Shown one piece after another: positions 46,189-57,025 of a stretch of DNA of 64,000 bases. The notes below the pieces were generated by a model. It searched no databases, was not told where the DNA came from, and was given only the letters and a program-made list of their open reading frames with translations. Location of the stretch: positions 2,356,001 through 2,420,000 of the forward strand of contig JACAAK010000006.1 of assembly GCA_025093985.1 (NCBI GenBank). Reading direction: 5' to 3'. The translations under genes were made by a program, and so were the position numbers. Each line of letters opens with the position of its first letter. The stretch's first letter is position 1. Source of the DNA: Calvatia gigantea (lineage: Eukaryota > Basidiomycota > Agaricomycetes > Agaricales > Lycoperdaceae).

Positions 46189-47520
46189 TCAGTTTTGGTT
46201 GGGCTTCCAGTTCGGGGGGGCCCTTGTGTACAGAGGAACTTTTGGTTCCTTCGTCTGTGCAAAGCCTTTGAAATTCTCGACCACATATTGTCCTCCATCC
46301 TGGTTTTTCGGGTCGTATAATTGGACCCATTCGGTAAACGCTTTTGCGATATCTGCGTCCAATACGTTCTCCAACTTGGCGACAAGGACATGAGCGGGGT
46401 TAAGAAGTGGGTCCTTCTCGTCGTCTTGTCCCTCCTTGTAAATAACAAGTCGATTACGAACGTCTTCCGTAGAGGATAACCAGATACCTCGGTCGGAGAG
46501 GGTATATTCGCCGAGCATGGCTGCGGCTTCGAGGGCCTGGATGGGGAAACGAGGGTATTGGTGGTACCATTTTGAGTACGCGTACGCCCACGGCACCTGC
46601 TACAGCGTCACTCAAAGATTCTTAACGCCCAAAATTGGATGACAGCGCACCTGACCGATTTTGATGAACAGCTCGCTTTCCTTGATGTTGGTAGCGCTTT
46701 TGTCGTACCTCGATAGGAAACGGGTTGCAGGGCCATCTTTGGGGGGGTTCTGTGGTCGTGATCGTTATGATTTTCGGGATCACGAAGTGAAGTTTATGGT
46801 GCAAAATTCTCACTACTAGCTGTTCATTTCCGGCCCTCACGATTTTCTTGATCATGCTTAGGATGTTCTCTTTCTTGTCAAGTCCTGCTGGGTTTTTTTC
46901 CGGTCCAACGAGATAGAAATGGTCCTGCCAATTAAACGCGATTAGTACTGACGGTCCCAGTTTTGATTTTCAACAACACAACTACTCACGCGCCAACCGT
47001 ACACCCACGCCGATAACGCCCCAATCTCGTACAACTGGCGTTCTGCGGCTTCGTTGTAGGTCGCAGCGACGTCGACGATTTTATTCTCCAAAAAGGCGAT
47101 ACTCTCGGTGGTATCGCCCAAATACCATTGGACCTAAAAGTAGCATACGATAAACAACGCTCGTTCCGGACATCTTAAGCAACCCACCGCAAAGGGCTCA
47201 TGTTGCTTCTTTTCGACCATGTAATTGATGAACGAATCCGCCCACGCACCGATCAACCCAGCCTGGCCAGCACCCCCATTCGCGATACGAAGCTTAACCT
47301 TCTTGGTTCCTGGGTACTTGCCGTAGTAGGTGTCCTTGGCTCCGACTCCGGCAGTAGCCGTACTCTGATCTGACGTCCAAACGCCCTTGTCGGTCGTGCT
47401 TCGAGGAACGTTAGTGTTCGGCCATGAGAGAAGGTTAGGATTGAGTGATGTGATGATGCGGAGAAAGGGCAGAGGGAACTGAAGGAAACTGAACGATCTT
47501 GATAATTTTGTATCGTTCAT
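46189..47520 (-). CDS. TupA-like periplasmic-binding-fold protein (PBP superfamily)
   Basis: Exons: 47188-47520, 46990-47133, 46817-46924, 46651-46749 and 46189-46596; 363 residues, phases agree. Motifs are RIANGGAGQAGLIGAWADSF, WYLGDTTESIAFLENKIVDV, AATYNEAAERQLYEIGAL, YGWRDHFYLVGPEKNPAGL, GPATRFLSRYDKSATNIKES and VPWAYAYSKWYHQYPRFPIQ. This is the substrate-binding-protein type II fold seen in bacterial tungstate-binding TupA and a group of fungal secreted relatives. Known bacterial partners (ABC permease) are absent here. The N-terminus is mildly hydrophobic (SFSFLQFPLPFLRIITS) but not a clean signal peptide; another first exon is possible. Likely a secreted or surface anion-binding protein; the ligand is unknown. 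Confidence 0.85.
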
Positions 47521-48297
47521 TTGAGATTGATCATATGGCCTAGGTGTGCATGTTAGCTTCTTGATGTGCGAGGCACGTTTTGGGGTGAATCGAAGCTGAT
47601 CTGTGGTCCCGCTTTTATAACCCCACTGTGTATCTCTTGACTTGGAAATGTGAAGTGCTGATTATCGGTGTAAGTGATCGATGCTCTCTAGCACCGCCTG
47701 ACATATGTCACGATTAATGAAGATCAAATATTAAATCCTAGATGGACGTGCAGTGCGGAAACTAGACCTGAAGGAGAATGGTGGGACAGTGGTTAGGTGA
47801 CCGAGAACCCTAACAATGGTCCGATTTTGCGCTAATTTCATTGCTCTGTGTATCGATATAAACGCAATGTGCGCGCGCTATGGGATCAGATTTAGTTTAG
47901 TTGGTTACAAGGCGGGAACCTACTTCGAGTCCACGACCTCAGATCTCAGGCCTCAGGTTCTGTAGTTGCGACTTGGAATATATACAGTGAGTGCAAAGAC
48001 TGTCCTACGTCTATCTGAGCAGTCGTAATACATCGTGTCAAACCGTAACTTCCTTCAAATTCCTCACTTGCTCTAAGGTTCAACGTTCAACGTTCAAAGT
48101 TTAACGCCCAACGTTTGACCAAAATCTTAAGTTCACAAAAATAAACAAATTAATTTATCCCAGAACTTCCGGCACCCCGCGACTACTTCGTGACTTGCCA
48201 CAAATTTTACGTTGGTTTAACGTAAACTAAGTGACGTTTGACTGCAAACTGCTTGTCGTGGTGTCTCCCATCCTCTAACGCAACTTGACTATAGCCA
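47521..48297. other. Divergent region between the TupA-like and F-box/LRR genes
   Basis: A tandem of short units (GTTCAACGTTCAACGTTCAAAGTTTAACG, from about 48078) lies in the right half; the function is unclear. No coding exon supported. Confidence 0.45.
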
Positions 48298-49976
48298 TGC
48301 CTCTAAACCTTGACATCTGGCACGAAATAATTAGCTATCTTGAATACCCGGAGGATGAGCCCACATTACGCTCCCTTGCTCTCACATCAAGCTTGTCCTC
48401 CAGTCCCGCCCTGGATACCATTTGGCGGAATGGCGAAAACTCCCTGGCAATTGTTTCCGTGATTAACTGGTTTGCTACCTCACCAGACGGACCATTCCTG
48501 GAATTCACATATGAAGATGGAGACAGCTCCGGAGGAAGTAGTAGCGGGGTGTCGGATAGGCCTGCCCAGAAAGGAGTTGCGCAGACTACCCAGAGAATTG
48601 ACCGGGGCCTGGGTGAGCTTTTATCTCCTTCACTCGTTACTTGAAGATTGAACATAGTACCAACTAGGTGTTGAATAGACCACTACCCCATGCCTCACGT
48701 ACGCGTGCGCTTGAATACTTAGCACGGAATCAAGAAACTCACGTTGTTCCAGCCTCTGGTACCACGCAAAGAGGAGTTGCTCTGGCCCGTACTCGCTGCC
48801 TGTCTTGACAGTCCCGGACCACTTTTACCACATCTCCGACATCTAGAAATAGATAAGGCCGTCGGAAGTCGTGTCGACTGTCTGTCACCCCTTCTATCCC
48901 CCGCTCTCAAAATCCTCAAGATTACCACAACACTTTTGCTAGAAGACAAGCTCGCATTGCCGATCCTCTATCTGGCCAAGGCCCGTGGCTGTGACCTAGA
49001 AGTCTTCACCTACGATGGAGGTCCAATCTGGCGCACTCCTGGGATGGTTGTGTTGTTCAAAAACCTACGAGATGTGCAGATTCCCCTAGACTACCCTTTC
49101 CCACAGGAATCGCCTATCACTGTTGTCGAGTTCCTCACTTCGTTGCCCTCCCTTCACTCGCTCGCCTGCAACCTTGCTGTATTCCTGAACCACACGACAG
49201 AAGATACATTCTATCAAAACACCCTCCAGAAGGTTCACATCTTATCTCCCGCAACAATGCTCCATGAATTCTTCCGTAGTTGCACATTCCCCTCTGTCGT
49301 GGAGGCGAAGATCAGTAAAGACGACTTCGAGGTCATGGGTTTTGAAGATCTGGATTCGTGTTTCCCCAACGTACGGAAACTTGAATTGCGTGTCACCCCC
49401 ATTACCTACGATGATGATATTCCGTCTCTGGACTTGAAGCATCTCGCTCCACTGTTATCTCTCCCTATACAGGTGTTTGACCTGATAGTCACGGAACTCA
49501 ACCTCACGCCGGCCGACTTTCGAACTATTTCGGGGTCCTGGCCGGACCTTTATTCTTTTAAAATATGGTCAACAAATCATCGCGAATCTGACGTTCTACC
49601 ATCCCTTGCTGCGTTCTCTGGCCATCCACACTTAGGCCATCTTGATCTCAAAATCAGACTTCGCCATCTCCTCGATGCTGTTAGCGAGGTGCCAGCTTTG
49701 ATGGCGGCACATGTCCCAATTCAAAAAACTCTCTCTAATCCATGCACTCTGTACTTTACCTCTGTTGGTGAGGGTCTTTGGCCGATTCGTGGGAGGCGTG
49801 TCACAACAAGAGCAGAGAAACGTATGCTTGTAGACTTTCTGCTTTTGCAATTTCCCAACTTGAAAGAGCTTGTGTGTAAGGGTGAAAACACTTTCCCCAG
49901 TCAAGCACCAGCGGGACTCCAGGAGATCTTGTTGGAGTTGAAGAAGGAGAGGGAGGAATCCACCGGTTTTGTTTGA
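48298..49976 (+). CDS. F-box/LRR-like protein, copy A
   Basis: Exon 1 (48298-48612) starts MPLNLDIWHEIISYLEYPED and continues TLRSLALTSS, an F-box-like opening. Intron 48613-48667 leads to exon 2, with LRHLEIDKAVGSRVDCLSPL, LKILKITTTLLLEDKLALPI, repeated Leu-rich strand-turn units, and a C-terminal TTRAEKRMLVDFLLLQFPNL. Leu spacing suggests irregular LRRs, as in F-box substrate receptors for SCF ubiquitin ligases; Skp1 binding is inference. Near 48726 one extra G relative to copy B shifts the frame; without it ARIKKLTLFQP runs on into the long open frame. Tandem copy B lies 0.5 kb downstream. Confidence 0.7.
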
Positions 49977-50040
49977 GATGCACTTTGCGGTTCTTGGGTG
50001 TAGGTTTGATGCCACTCGTTTTTATTTGTCCCGGATGGGT

Positions 50041-50300
50041 CTCCGAACCACATAAGGCATCGCATGTATTTCCCCCTACAATTTGCATTCTGTAGGTGTC
50101 ATCTTACGTTACAGTCCAATGAATGAAGTCCTAAGATCAATCGCGCTGCCGACGCCTCGTTTCCAGCAAAAATCAGTCATTATTAATTTGTGTGGTCAGA
50201 AACCCCCAAAAGAGTAAGTCAGCAACTAGCCCAGGTTGCGAGGTCGTTGCGAAGGCCACCGCGAGGATTAACGGCAAGGGTCGAAGAACGTCAGACGGCA
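50041..50300. repeat. Spacer repeat, copy 1 of 3
   Basis: Sequence downstream of F-box copy A (tail of gene through CAGCAAAAATCAGTCATT and on to a GTCAGCAACTAGCCCAGG-type segment) is similar to 52205-52400 and 54425-54620. It marks an ancient segmental duplication. Confidence 0.65.
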
Positions 50301-50473
50301 GCACAGGGAGCAAAGAAACGAGGGAGGAAAACAAAAACTTGAGCCCTTGACTGCACCATACGGCTTTTTTCTAATCATTCCGACGAGAGCGGCGAGGTGG
50401 TTGTTGTCTTTTGTTTAATCGCCAACTGCTTGTCATCCCGCCTCCCATTCCCCGTCGCGCCTTCACGACAACT

Positions 50474-52131
50474 ATGCTTTTAAATTTTGACATCTGGCAC
50501 GAGATAATCAAGCTATCTCGAATACCCAGAGGATGAACCCACATTACGATCCCTTGCCGTTACATCAAGCATGCCCTCTGGCCTTGCTTTGGACGCCATA
50601 TGGCGGCAATGGCGAAAACTTTCTGACGATTGTTTCTGTGATCAACTCGTTTGCTACCACGCCGGATGAACCATTCCTGGAGTACATATATGAAGATGAA
50701 GGCAGCTCAGAAGAAAGTGATGACGAAGAGTCATCCACACCGCCTAGAAGCGGGGCCTGGGCGAGTTTTTATCTCCTTCACGCGTTATTTGAAGATTGAG
50801 CCTAACACCAACCAGGTGCTTGGATAGACCGCTACCCCATGCCTCACGCAAGCGCGCACTTGAATACTTGGCACGAATCAGGAAGCTCACGGTGTTCCAA
50901 TCTCGGCCAGCACGCACAGAGGAGTTGCTTTGGCCCATCCTCGCTGCCTGTCTTGACAGTCCTGGGCCACTTTTGCCATCTCTCCGACATTTAGAGATAG
51001 ACAAGGCCATCTATGGTCGCGTCGACTGTCTGGCACCCATTCTCTCCCCTGCTATTAAAATCCTGGAGATCGCCACAATGCTTTTGCCAGAAGACAAGCT
51101 CACGTTGCCGATCCTCAACCTCGCGAAGGCTCGTAGCTGCGACCTACAATTCTTCACCTATGATGGAGGTCCGATCCAACGCGCTCCTGAAATAATTGCG
51201 TTATTCAAAAATCTACAAGATGTGCGGGTTCCCCTAAACTACCCTCTTCAGAAGGAATCGTCTATCACTGTTTTCGAGTTCCTCACTTCGCTCTCGTCTC
51301 TTCGCTCACTCACCTGCAATCTCGCCGTATTCCCACACTCTACAACGGAGATACAATCTGCCACAACAGCCTCCAGAAGATTCACATCATGTCTCCCGCA
51401 ATTAAACTCCGCGAACTATTCCGTAGCTGTATATTCCCCTCTGTCACCGAGGTGAAGATCACTAAAAACGGTTCTGACGTCCTGGGTTTTGAAGGCCTTG
51501 ATTCATGTTTTCCCAACGTACAGAAACTTGAATTACGCGCCGAACCTCTTCGCGACGCCAATGGCGCCCCGCCGCTCGTCTTAAAGCATCTTGCCCCATT
51601 GTTGTCTCTCCCTGTACGGGCACTTGACCTGGAGGTCGCAAATCTCAATCTCACGCCAGCCGACCTTCGAATGCTCTCAGAATCCTGGCCGGACCTTTAT
51701 TCTTTAAGATTGTGGTCAATGAATGAACGCGGATCCGACGTTTTATCATCCCTCGCTGCGTTCTCAGGACATCCACGCTTATGCCATCTTGACCTCGACA
51801 TAAGGCCTCGCTATCTCCTCGACGATACCATCAAGGTTCCAGATTTGATGGCAGCACATGTCCCAACCCGAAGCCCTCCATCCAACTCGTGCTATTTGTA
51901 CTTTATCTCCGTTGGTCCTAGTCTTAGGGAGGACTCGTATTACAACAAGAGCAGAAAAACGTATGCTTGTGGCATTCCTACTCTTGTTGTTCCCCAACTT
52001 GGAAGGGCTCGAGTTTAGGTATAGTAAACCTCGGGGGAGGACTTTTCCCGACGCTGAAGCGTTGGCAGAACTCCAGGAGATCTTATTAGAGTTGAGGAAG
52101 GAGAGGGAGGGGACCCATTGGTTCTGTTTGA
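50474..52131 (+). pseudogene. F-box/LRR-like protein, copy B, decayed
   Basis: This is colinear with copy A along its whole length (MLLNFDIWHEII, LRHLEIDKAIYGRVDCLAPI, ESWPDLYSLRLWSMNERGSD, TTRAEKRMLVAFLLLLFPNL). Frame changes: an extra A near 50510, an extra base near 50622, a missing base near 51352, and a further shift near 51930. The intron donor that is GTGAGC in copy A is GCGAGT here. With both insertions and deletions and a changed donor, this copy looks genuinely decayed, although read errors could add to it. Confidence 0.7.
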
Positions 52132-52204
52132 AATGCAGTTCGCGGTTTCTTAGCGTGAGGTTTGATTCCACTGATATTTTGATCCCGAATTGGACTTCGA
52201 CCCT

Positions 52205-52400
52205 GTAGGATATAGTATGTATTTCTTGCTTTTATTTACATTCTCCAGGTGTCATTCTAATTGTCGTACGAACAAATGAAACCCTGAAATCAGTTACACC
52301 ACTACCATCCCCCAGAAATCGGTCATTTTTGATTCGTGTGGTTGCAAGCTCCCAAAAGAATACGTCAGTGATCAACACAGATCACGACATCATGATAGCT
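52205..52400. repeat. Spacer repeat, copy 2 of 3
   Basis: Shares TGTATTTCTTGCTTT, CATTCTCCAGGTGT and a following CAGAAATCGGTCATTTTT-type block with copy 3 (54425 onward) and, more weakly, copy 1. Both this copy and copy 3 lead straight into the 3' end of a minus-strand F-box gene copy. Confidence 0.7.
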
Positions 52401-53060
52401 GCGCTGCAACCACAAACCCATCCTCGTTGTTTCTGATCCTCCATCGCCCTCTTTCAACCGCTCGATATAATGAGGGTCTATGGGTGGACCCAATTTTGAG
52501 GCTTGAACAATGAGGTTCCTCTTCACGTCAGTACCTTGTCTGCACAGCCGACCGTAGACCTTTCTCTGCTGCCTCCAGTATGGTATCATCGAGGGTGCAG
52601 AACTGGCCAATGGGAGGAGTGAGAAGGTTAGGACTACTAGAAAATCGTAGATGTCACCACCGACAAAATAAGGTGTCGGGAAGCAAGTAGTCTAAAGATA
52701 TGGAAATGCGGCTGATGGAATCCTTGTGCCGTGCGCAAGGAATGTTTGGGCCAAGTCCACATAGATGGGTAGGGTAATACTAAATCTCTCGGCTCAAAGC
52801 TCAAGAAGCGGTATGAGAGGGTACGTTTGGGGGTAACTGGGTAGTGAATGTGAGTCTAAAGCTGAGGAGATTGTATAACAACCTCTCGCATCCGATGATC
52901 TCTGGTGCAGAGGCAAACCCTCGCTTTGTAGGAGATGAAGGTGCTTGGAGGCTAGGTCCTGAGCCCTTCTAATATCGTGGATTTTCACATATTCCTGGAA
53001 TGTCCGAGATAAGGAATTCGTTCGGAATATCGTTGATAGAACGCTTTCGAAATTATTCAT
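52365..53060 (-). pseudogene. Decayed, internally deleted F-box gene copy
   Basis: The right part (about 52790-53060) matches the N-terminus of the gene at 55.9 kb (TFQEYVKIHDIRR, YPQTYPLIPLLEL). The left part (52365-52620) matches its C-terminus (KRNLIVQASKLGPPIDPHYI, RLKEGDGGSE). About 0.7 kb of the middle is absent and frames are broken. It therefore serves as an outgroup for reading single-base changes in the intact copy. Confidence 0.8.
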
Positions 53061-54023
53061 ATTCTCCTGTCAAAAGTTGCATGAGTGATGCATGAGGTAT
53101 AACACTTGCCGGCACACCCGCTCACCTTGTTCAATCAATTAAGCCAACGCGGAGATGTTACGGTACGGAATACTACTTGGGTCTTAAGTCGTCTGGGGGA
53201 ACATCAATCCATCGATTGTCCAGTTCACGTCATCCATCAAACGACCTATTGGGGTGTTCTAGCTCTGGTGCCCTCACTTACCGGTGCCATCCTCTCTCGG
53301 CCCTCGCCTCGTTGCCTGGAACTAGTATTTGAGCCTCGTGAATCGGCGGACGCCAGTCGCACCCTGAATTATTCGGAAGGTCTGTACTTTCTTCTGAGGC
53401 AGGAACGGGATCGTAGGGCTTGTCGGAGGGCACCTATTAAACTTTGACGATGTAGAGGTTGGCCGTCAAGGCTGCCTTTAGGTTTGGATGCCAGGAGATC
53501 AAAGTCATCGCAACATAAAATGGGCCGGTAATGATGGAGAATGGCTCGGGGAGGAAAGTAATGAAGTTTAGCGAGGTCAAATTTGGTGGGGTTCGGGTTA
53601 GTCGACCTGAAGTGAATTCTTGGGCTTTGATTTGTGACTATTTTGTCTTGAGTATTCGGTGCTAATAATGTAATCGCAGTCTCATTGTTCTCGCAGAGCT
53701 TGTAGGATGAGCGCGAGTTACCAGCGATTTTTGACCCTTAATCCTAAAGGTCCACTACGAGCTAGCGCAGATTTTGCGGTTGCACTAGGAGGCTCTATGG
53801 CTGGAATGTATGTATTTGAGCTCGCGATCAGAAGATGTTGTTATTAGGTAGTTAGAGGAATGGGAAGGGAAGCTGGCCGGAGTGGGCTGGGTCCTGCCTG
53901 CCAAATAAGGAGCAGAATTGATATTAGACGGTGAGAGCGTCGGCACAATCTTCCCCACAATTTGTTACGCTGTGCTGGCTTCGGTGATAGTGATCCTTCC
54001 TCGACGTTGACCCCAACCAGCCC
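53061..54023. other. Gap; right half similar to the region upstream of the FHA gene
   Basis: 53730-53900 resembles 56740-56935 (both contain GCAGATTTTG and a CCTG[CT]CTGCCAAAT motif before the start of an FHA-leader frame), so the promoter was duplicated with the gene. The open frame 53106-53447 has no recognisable motif. Confidence 0.5.
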
Positions 54024-54347
54024 ATGTCCTCCTTCAACTTTCTCAATTCACCATATGATGTTGATACCGACAATGAAATCGGTGAGAACATCGACCCAGA
54101 GCTCCGCCTTCGAACAGTCCACACTGCAGCACCTGCGGTGGCAGACTCCATCCACTCCGAGAAGCGCGCAGAGGTACTCGGGATCATGTCCCAACAATCC
54201 TCAAGATTCTTCGCTCGACAACCCAAGAAGGAGGCTGCGTCGGTAATGACGGGCTCCCTGATGCTGTCAGCTAGGGGAAACGACATGGCACCCACTGCAA
54301 GGGTGGGAGCGAATCACACCGGTAGTAGTGCATCATCACCCGGGTAA
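54024..54347 (+). pseudogene. Truncated copy of the FHA-gene leader
   Basis: MSSFNFLNSPYDVDTDNE, RLRTVHTAAPAVADS, SQQSSRFFARQPKKEA and VGANHTGSS match in order the segments MSSFSSHHSLSDIST, RLRAAHTAAPAITEL, SQETSGLFLQQPEKEA and TGANHTSHT of the FHA gene at 57 kb. The coiled-coil middle and the whole FHA domain are missing. Frame is open, so a short peptide could still be made. Confidence 0.7.
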
Positions 54348-54424
54348 TGTAGTTGTGTTCTGGCTCAGAGGGAAGCATGAAATCATGGTGTTCCGGCTCC
54401 TTGTGGTCTCTTTCCAAACATAAT

Positions 54425-54620
54425 CGGATATTGTATGTATTTCTTGCTTTGTTAACATTCTCCAGGTGTTATTTCTAGTTACCGTGAACCAAACGAAGTC
54501 CTAGGGCCAGTCACACCTGCCAACGCCTCTTTCCAGCAAAAGTCAATCATTTTTTATTCGCTGTAGTTGAAAGCTCCCAGAAGGAAAGGTCAGCGACCGG
54601 CCCAGGTCGCGAAATCGTGG
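54425..54620. repeat. Spacer repeat, copy 3 of 3
   Basis: Very similar to 52205-52400 (TGTATGTATTTCTTGCTTT, CATTCTCCAGGTGTTATT) and related to 50041-50300. It joins the FHA-leader fragment to the 3' end of the F-box gene. Confidence 0.7.
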
Positions 54621-55909
54621 TAGCTGCAGTGGCAACCGCAAATCCATCCCTATTGCCATTTCCGATCTTTCATCCCCCTCTTTTAACCACCCGATGTAAT
54701 GGGGGTCTAAGGGTGGACCCCATTTCGATCTTCGAATAATGAGGTTCCTCTCCATGTCAGATCTTGTCTGGACAGCCCGACTGCAGACCTTTCTCTACTA
54801 CCCCGAGTGTAGCATCATCGGGAATGCGGAACTGGGCAACTAGGGGGTGTGAGAAGTTTGGGATTAGTGAAAAAGTCGTAGACGTCGCCACCGGTGAAAT
54901 CAAAGGTGTCAAGGAGCAAGTAGTCCAAAGATGTGGAAATGCGGCTGATGAAATCTTTGTATCGTGCACAAGAAATGTTCGGGCCATTGGATTGAAACCT
55001 TTGCGCGGAGAGCCGGAATCCTTTGAGCCCTGGGAGATCGAGGTGTTGGAGAGTTTCGTAAATACCAACATCAGAATGGATCTCTAGGCATCGGAGTTCG
55101 GGGAGAGTAACGAGTGGACGTTGTACAGTGTCGACAGGACTGGATGGGTCTCGGCGGAGCTTCAAGTAGATGACTACCGCCGATGTCGAAGCTGAGAGGA
55201 CTTGAAGAGTTTCGTCAGGCGACATCATGACAGAGAGTCTGATTGATCGGAGCTGTCGCCATGGAAGATTTGTGACAGCAATTCGGAACGATGACTCGTC
55301 GTCCTCGCTGTTGTAGTACCTATCCCAATCCAGGTAGCGTAGGGCTGGGAGTTTCGCGATGTTGGCGAGGAGCTTGTCATTGAGTTCTTGGTCGCAAGGG
55401 CACACAGCCTCGAATTTCTCCAGCTTATCAGCGGTTTCTAAGGGGAGCTTGACAAATGCTTCTGCACTTGGATATGTGAAGAATATCTTGAAGAACCTCC
55501 AACGATGGAGATGAGGGCGGAGGAGCTCGATAACATCGCTCTCATGCTGTGGATCGATAATATCACCGGGGTGACCACAGGTGAGGTCTCCCGGATAGAG
55601 GTCCGCATAAATGGGTAGGTTACTGCCAAATCTTCTGGTCCAGAGCTTAAGAAGGGGTATAGGAGGGTATGTTTGGGGGTAACCGGGTACTTGAACATAA
55701 GTCCAAAGTTGGGGCAATTGTATGGCGACCTCTCGCATTCGGTGATTAATGGCACAGAGGAAGGCCCTGGCTTTGTAAGAGATGGTAATGCTTGGGGGTA
55801 GGTCTCGGGGATTCTTTTCAACGTCGTGTATTTTCACATATTCCTGGAATATCCGCGATAGGAGCTCGTTGGGAATGTCATTGATAGAACACTTTTTGGA
55901 ATTGTCCAT
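54543..55909 (-). CDS. F-box protein (SCF-type), frame shifts near the 3' end
   Basis: The start at 55909 reads MDNSKKCSINDIPNELLSRI and FQEYVKIHDV, a clear F-box (IPNELLxxIFxEYV). Typical mushroom F-box features follow: AINHRMREVAIQLPQLWTYV, IPLLKLWTRRFGSNLPIYAD, LPALRYLDWDRYYN and LPGLKGFRLSAQRF. Known: F-box proteins bring substrates to SCF ubiquitin ligases. The long frame ends at 54815; two further segments continue the protein in other frames (LVAQFRIPDDATLGVVEKGL, then MERNLIIRRSKWGPPLDPHY and on to 54543). At each junction (C run about 54844; plus-strand CCC about 54776) this copy has one base more than the decayed copy at 52.4-52.7 kb, so the insertions are supported by a paralogue. 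Confidence 0.85.
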
Positions 55910-57025
55910 ATTGTGACGTAAGTACGTAATGAATTTGTCGAGAGCTGCGACGGAGGGGTCTGGATTCTCGCAGGCACAAGGTCGACGGGATAGCTCTGTT
56001 GTATTGCTAGAAACTAGGTATTACAAGAATGAACTACGACTTTATATACCTCACGGTTGCTTCCAGATATAGCTTATGATGTGGCAAGGCAGGTGACTGG
56101 GAAGGGGTGCCCAGTGACGAGTCACGACCGACTCATGACTCAGATAGCTCAGAGTCACACTGCAGCACGCATCCGCCTGTCGGGATCTGTGGCAGTTTGT
56201 GGGCCCTGGTGTTTTTTTCCGTGACGATCCTCATTGGGCCTTCTGGCTTTGAGGTTTAAATTTGGAGCTTTAAGCATCTGAAAGAGTGTCAGTCACCTGC
56301 CTCGATCCTCATGATCGGGCTCACCGGTAAACGATCGTGGGCGGTTTCTTGAGCAGGGCAAGTTGTGCCAGATCCGGAGTTACCACACCCGTTGGGGTCA
56401 ACCCATGTTTGTGATTTGATTCACGGGTTCATCTCTGACTCACTCCCGTAGAGGTTATGTTCATTCTCCTCGAGCGAGACAGGATCGTGGTAGTTGTCTT
56501 GCACTTGTTAGACATTGGCGACATAACAGATGACTGGAGCTTGCCTTCCTGCTCAAATGGCAATAATTCAAGACGCTGGAGCATCTTCGGATGAGTAGAA
56601 TCAGGTAAGGGTCGGATTACGGGAGTCCGTTCACAAAACTGATAGTCAAAGTCAAGATGAACTTCAGGATTGTCGTCCTGAATGATAGATACCAACACCG
56701 AGTCGCGACCTGATGGCATGAAGAGTCACCAGTAATTAATGATTATTGGCCCTAGAGGCCTACTCCCAGCTTAAGCAGATTTTGTAGTTACATGAGAGGG
56801 TCACGAACAGGAATGTGTGTCTCCTAGCTCGTGCCCAGGAGGCATAGCCGAGTTATTGGGCGGCCAGAGGGACAGAGAGACCGTGTTATGGCAGTTCATT
56901 TGGCCTAGGCCCTGTCTGCCAAATTAAGAGAATTAGTTGCACAGCGAGACTCCGTGAACGTTTATCCCCGCAATCCTGCTTTGCCGTGCTAGCCACCCAT
57001 CCTAGTCACCGACGACGACGAGCTT
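55910..57025. other. Divergent region between the F-box and FHA genes
   Basis: Outward genes on both sides; promoters expected. 56740-56935 is the duplicated promoter-like block. No other gene supported. Confidence 0.45.

Noticed and set aside
53106..53447. 113-codon open frame on the + strand
   Set aside because: No recognisable motif, no splice partners, and it lies in a gap between duplicated blocks; kept as intergenic.
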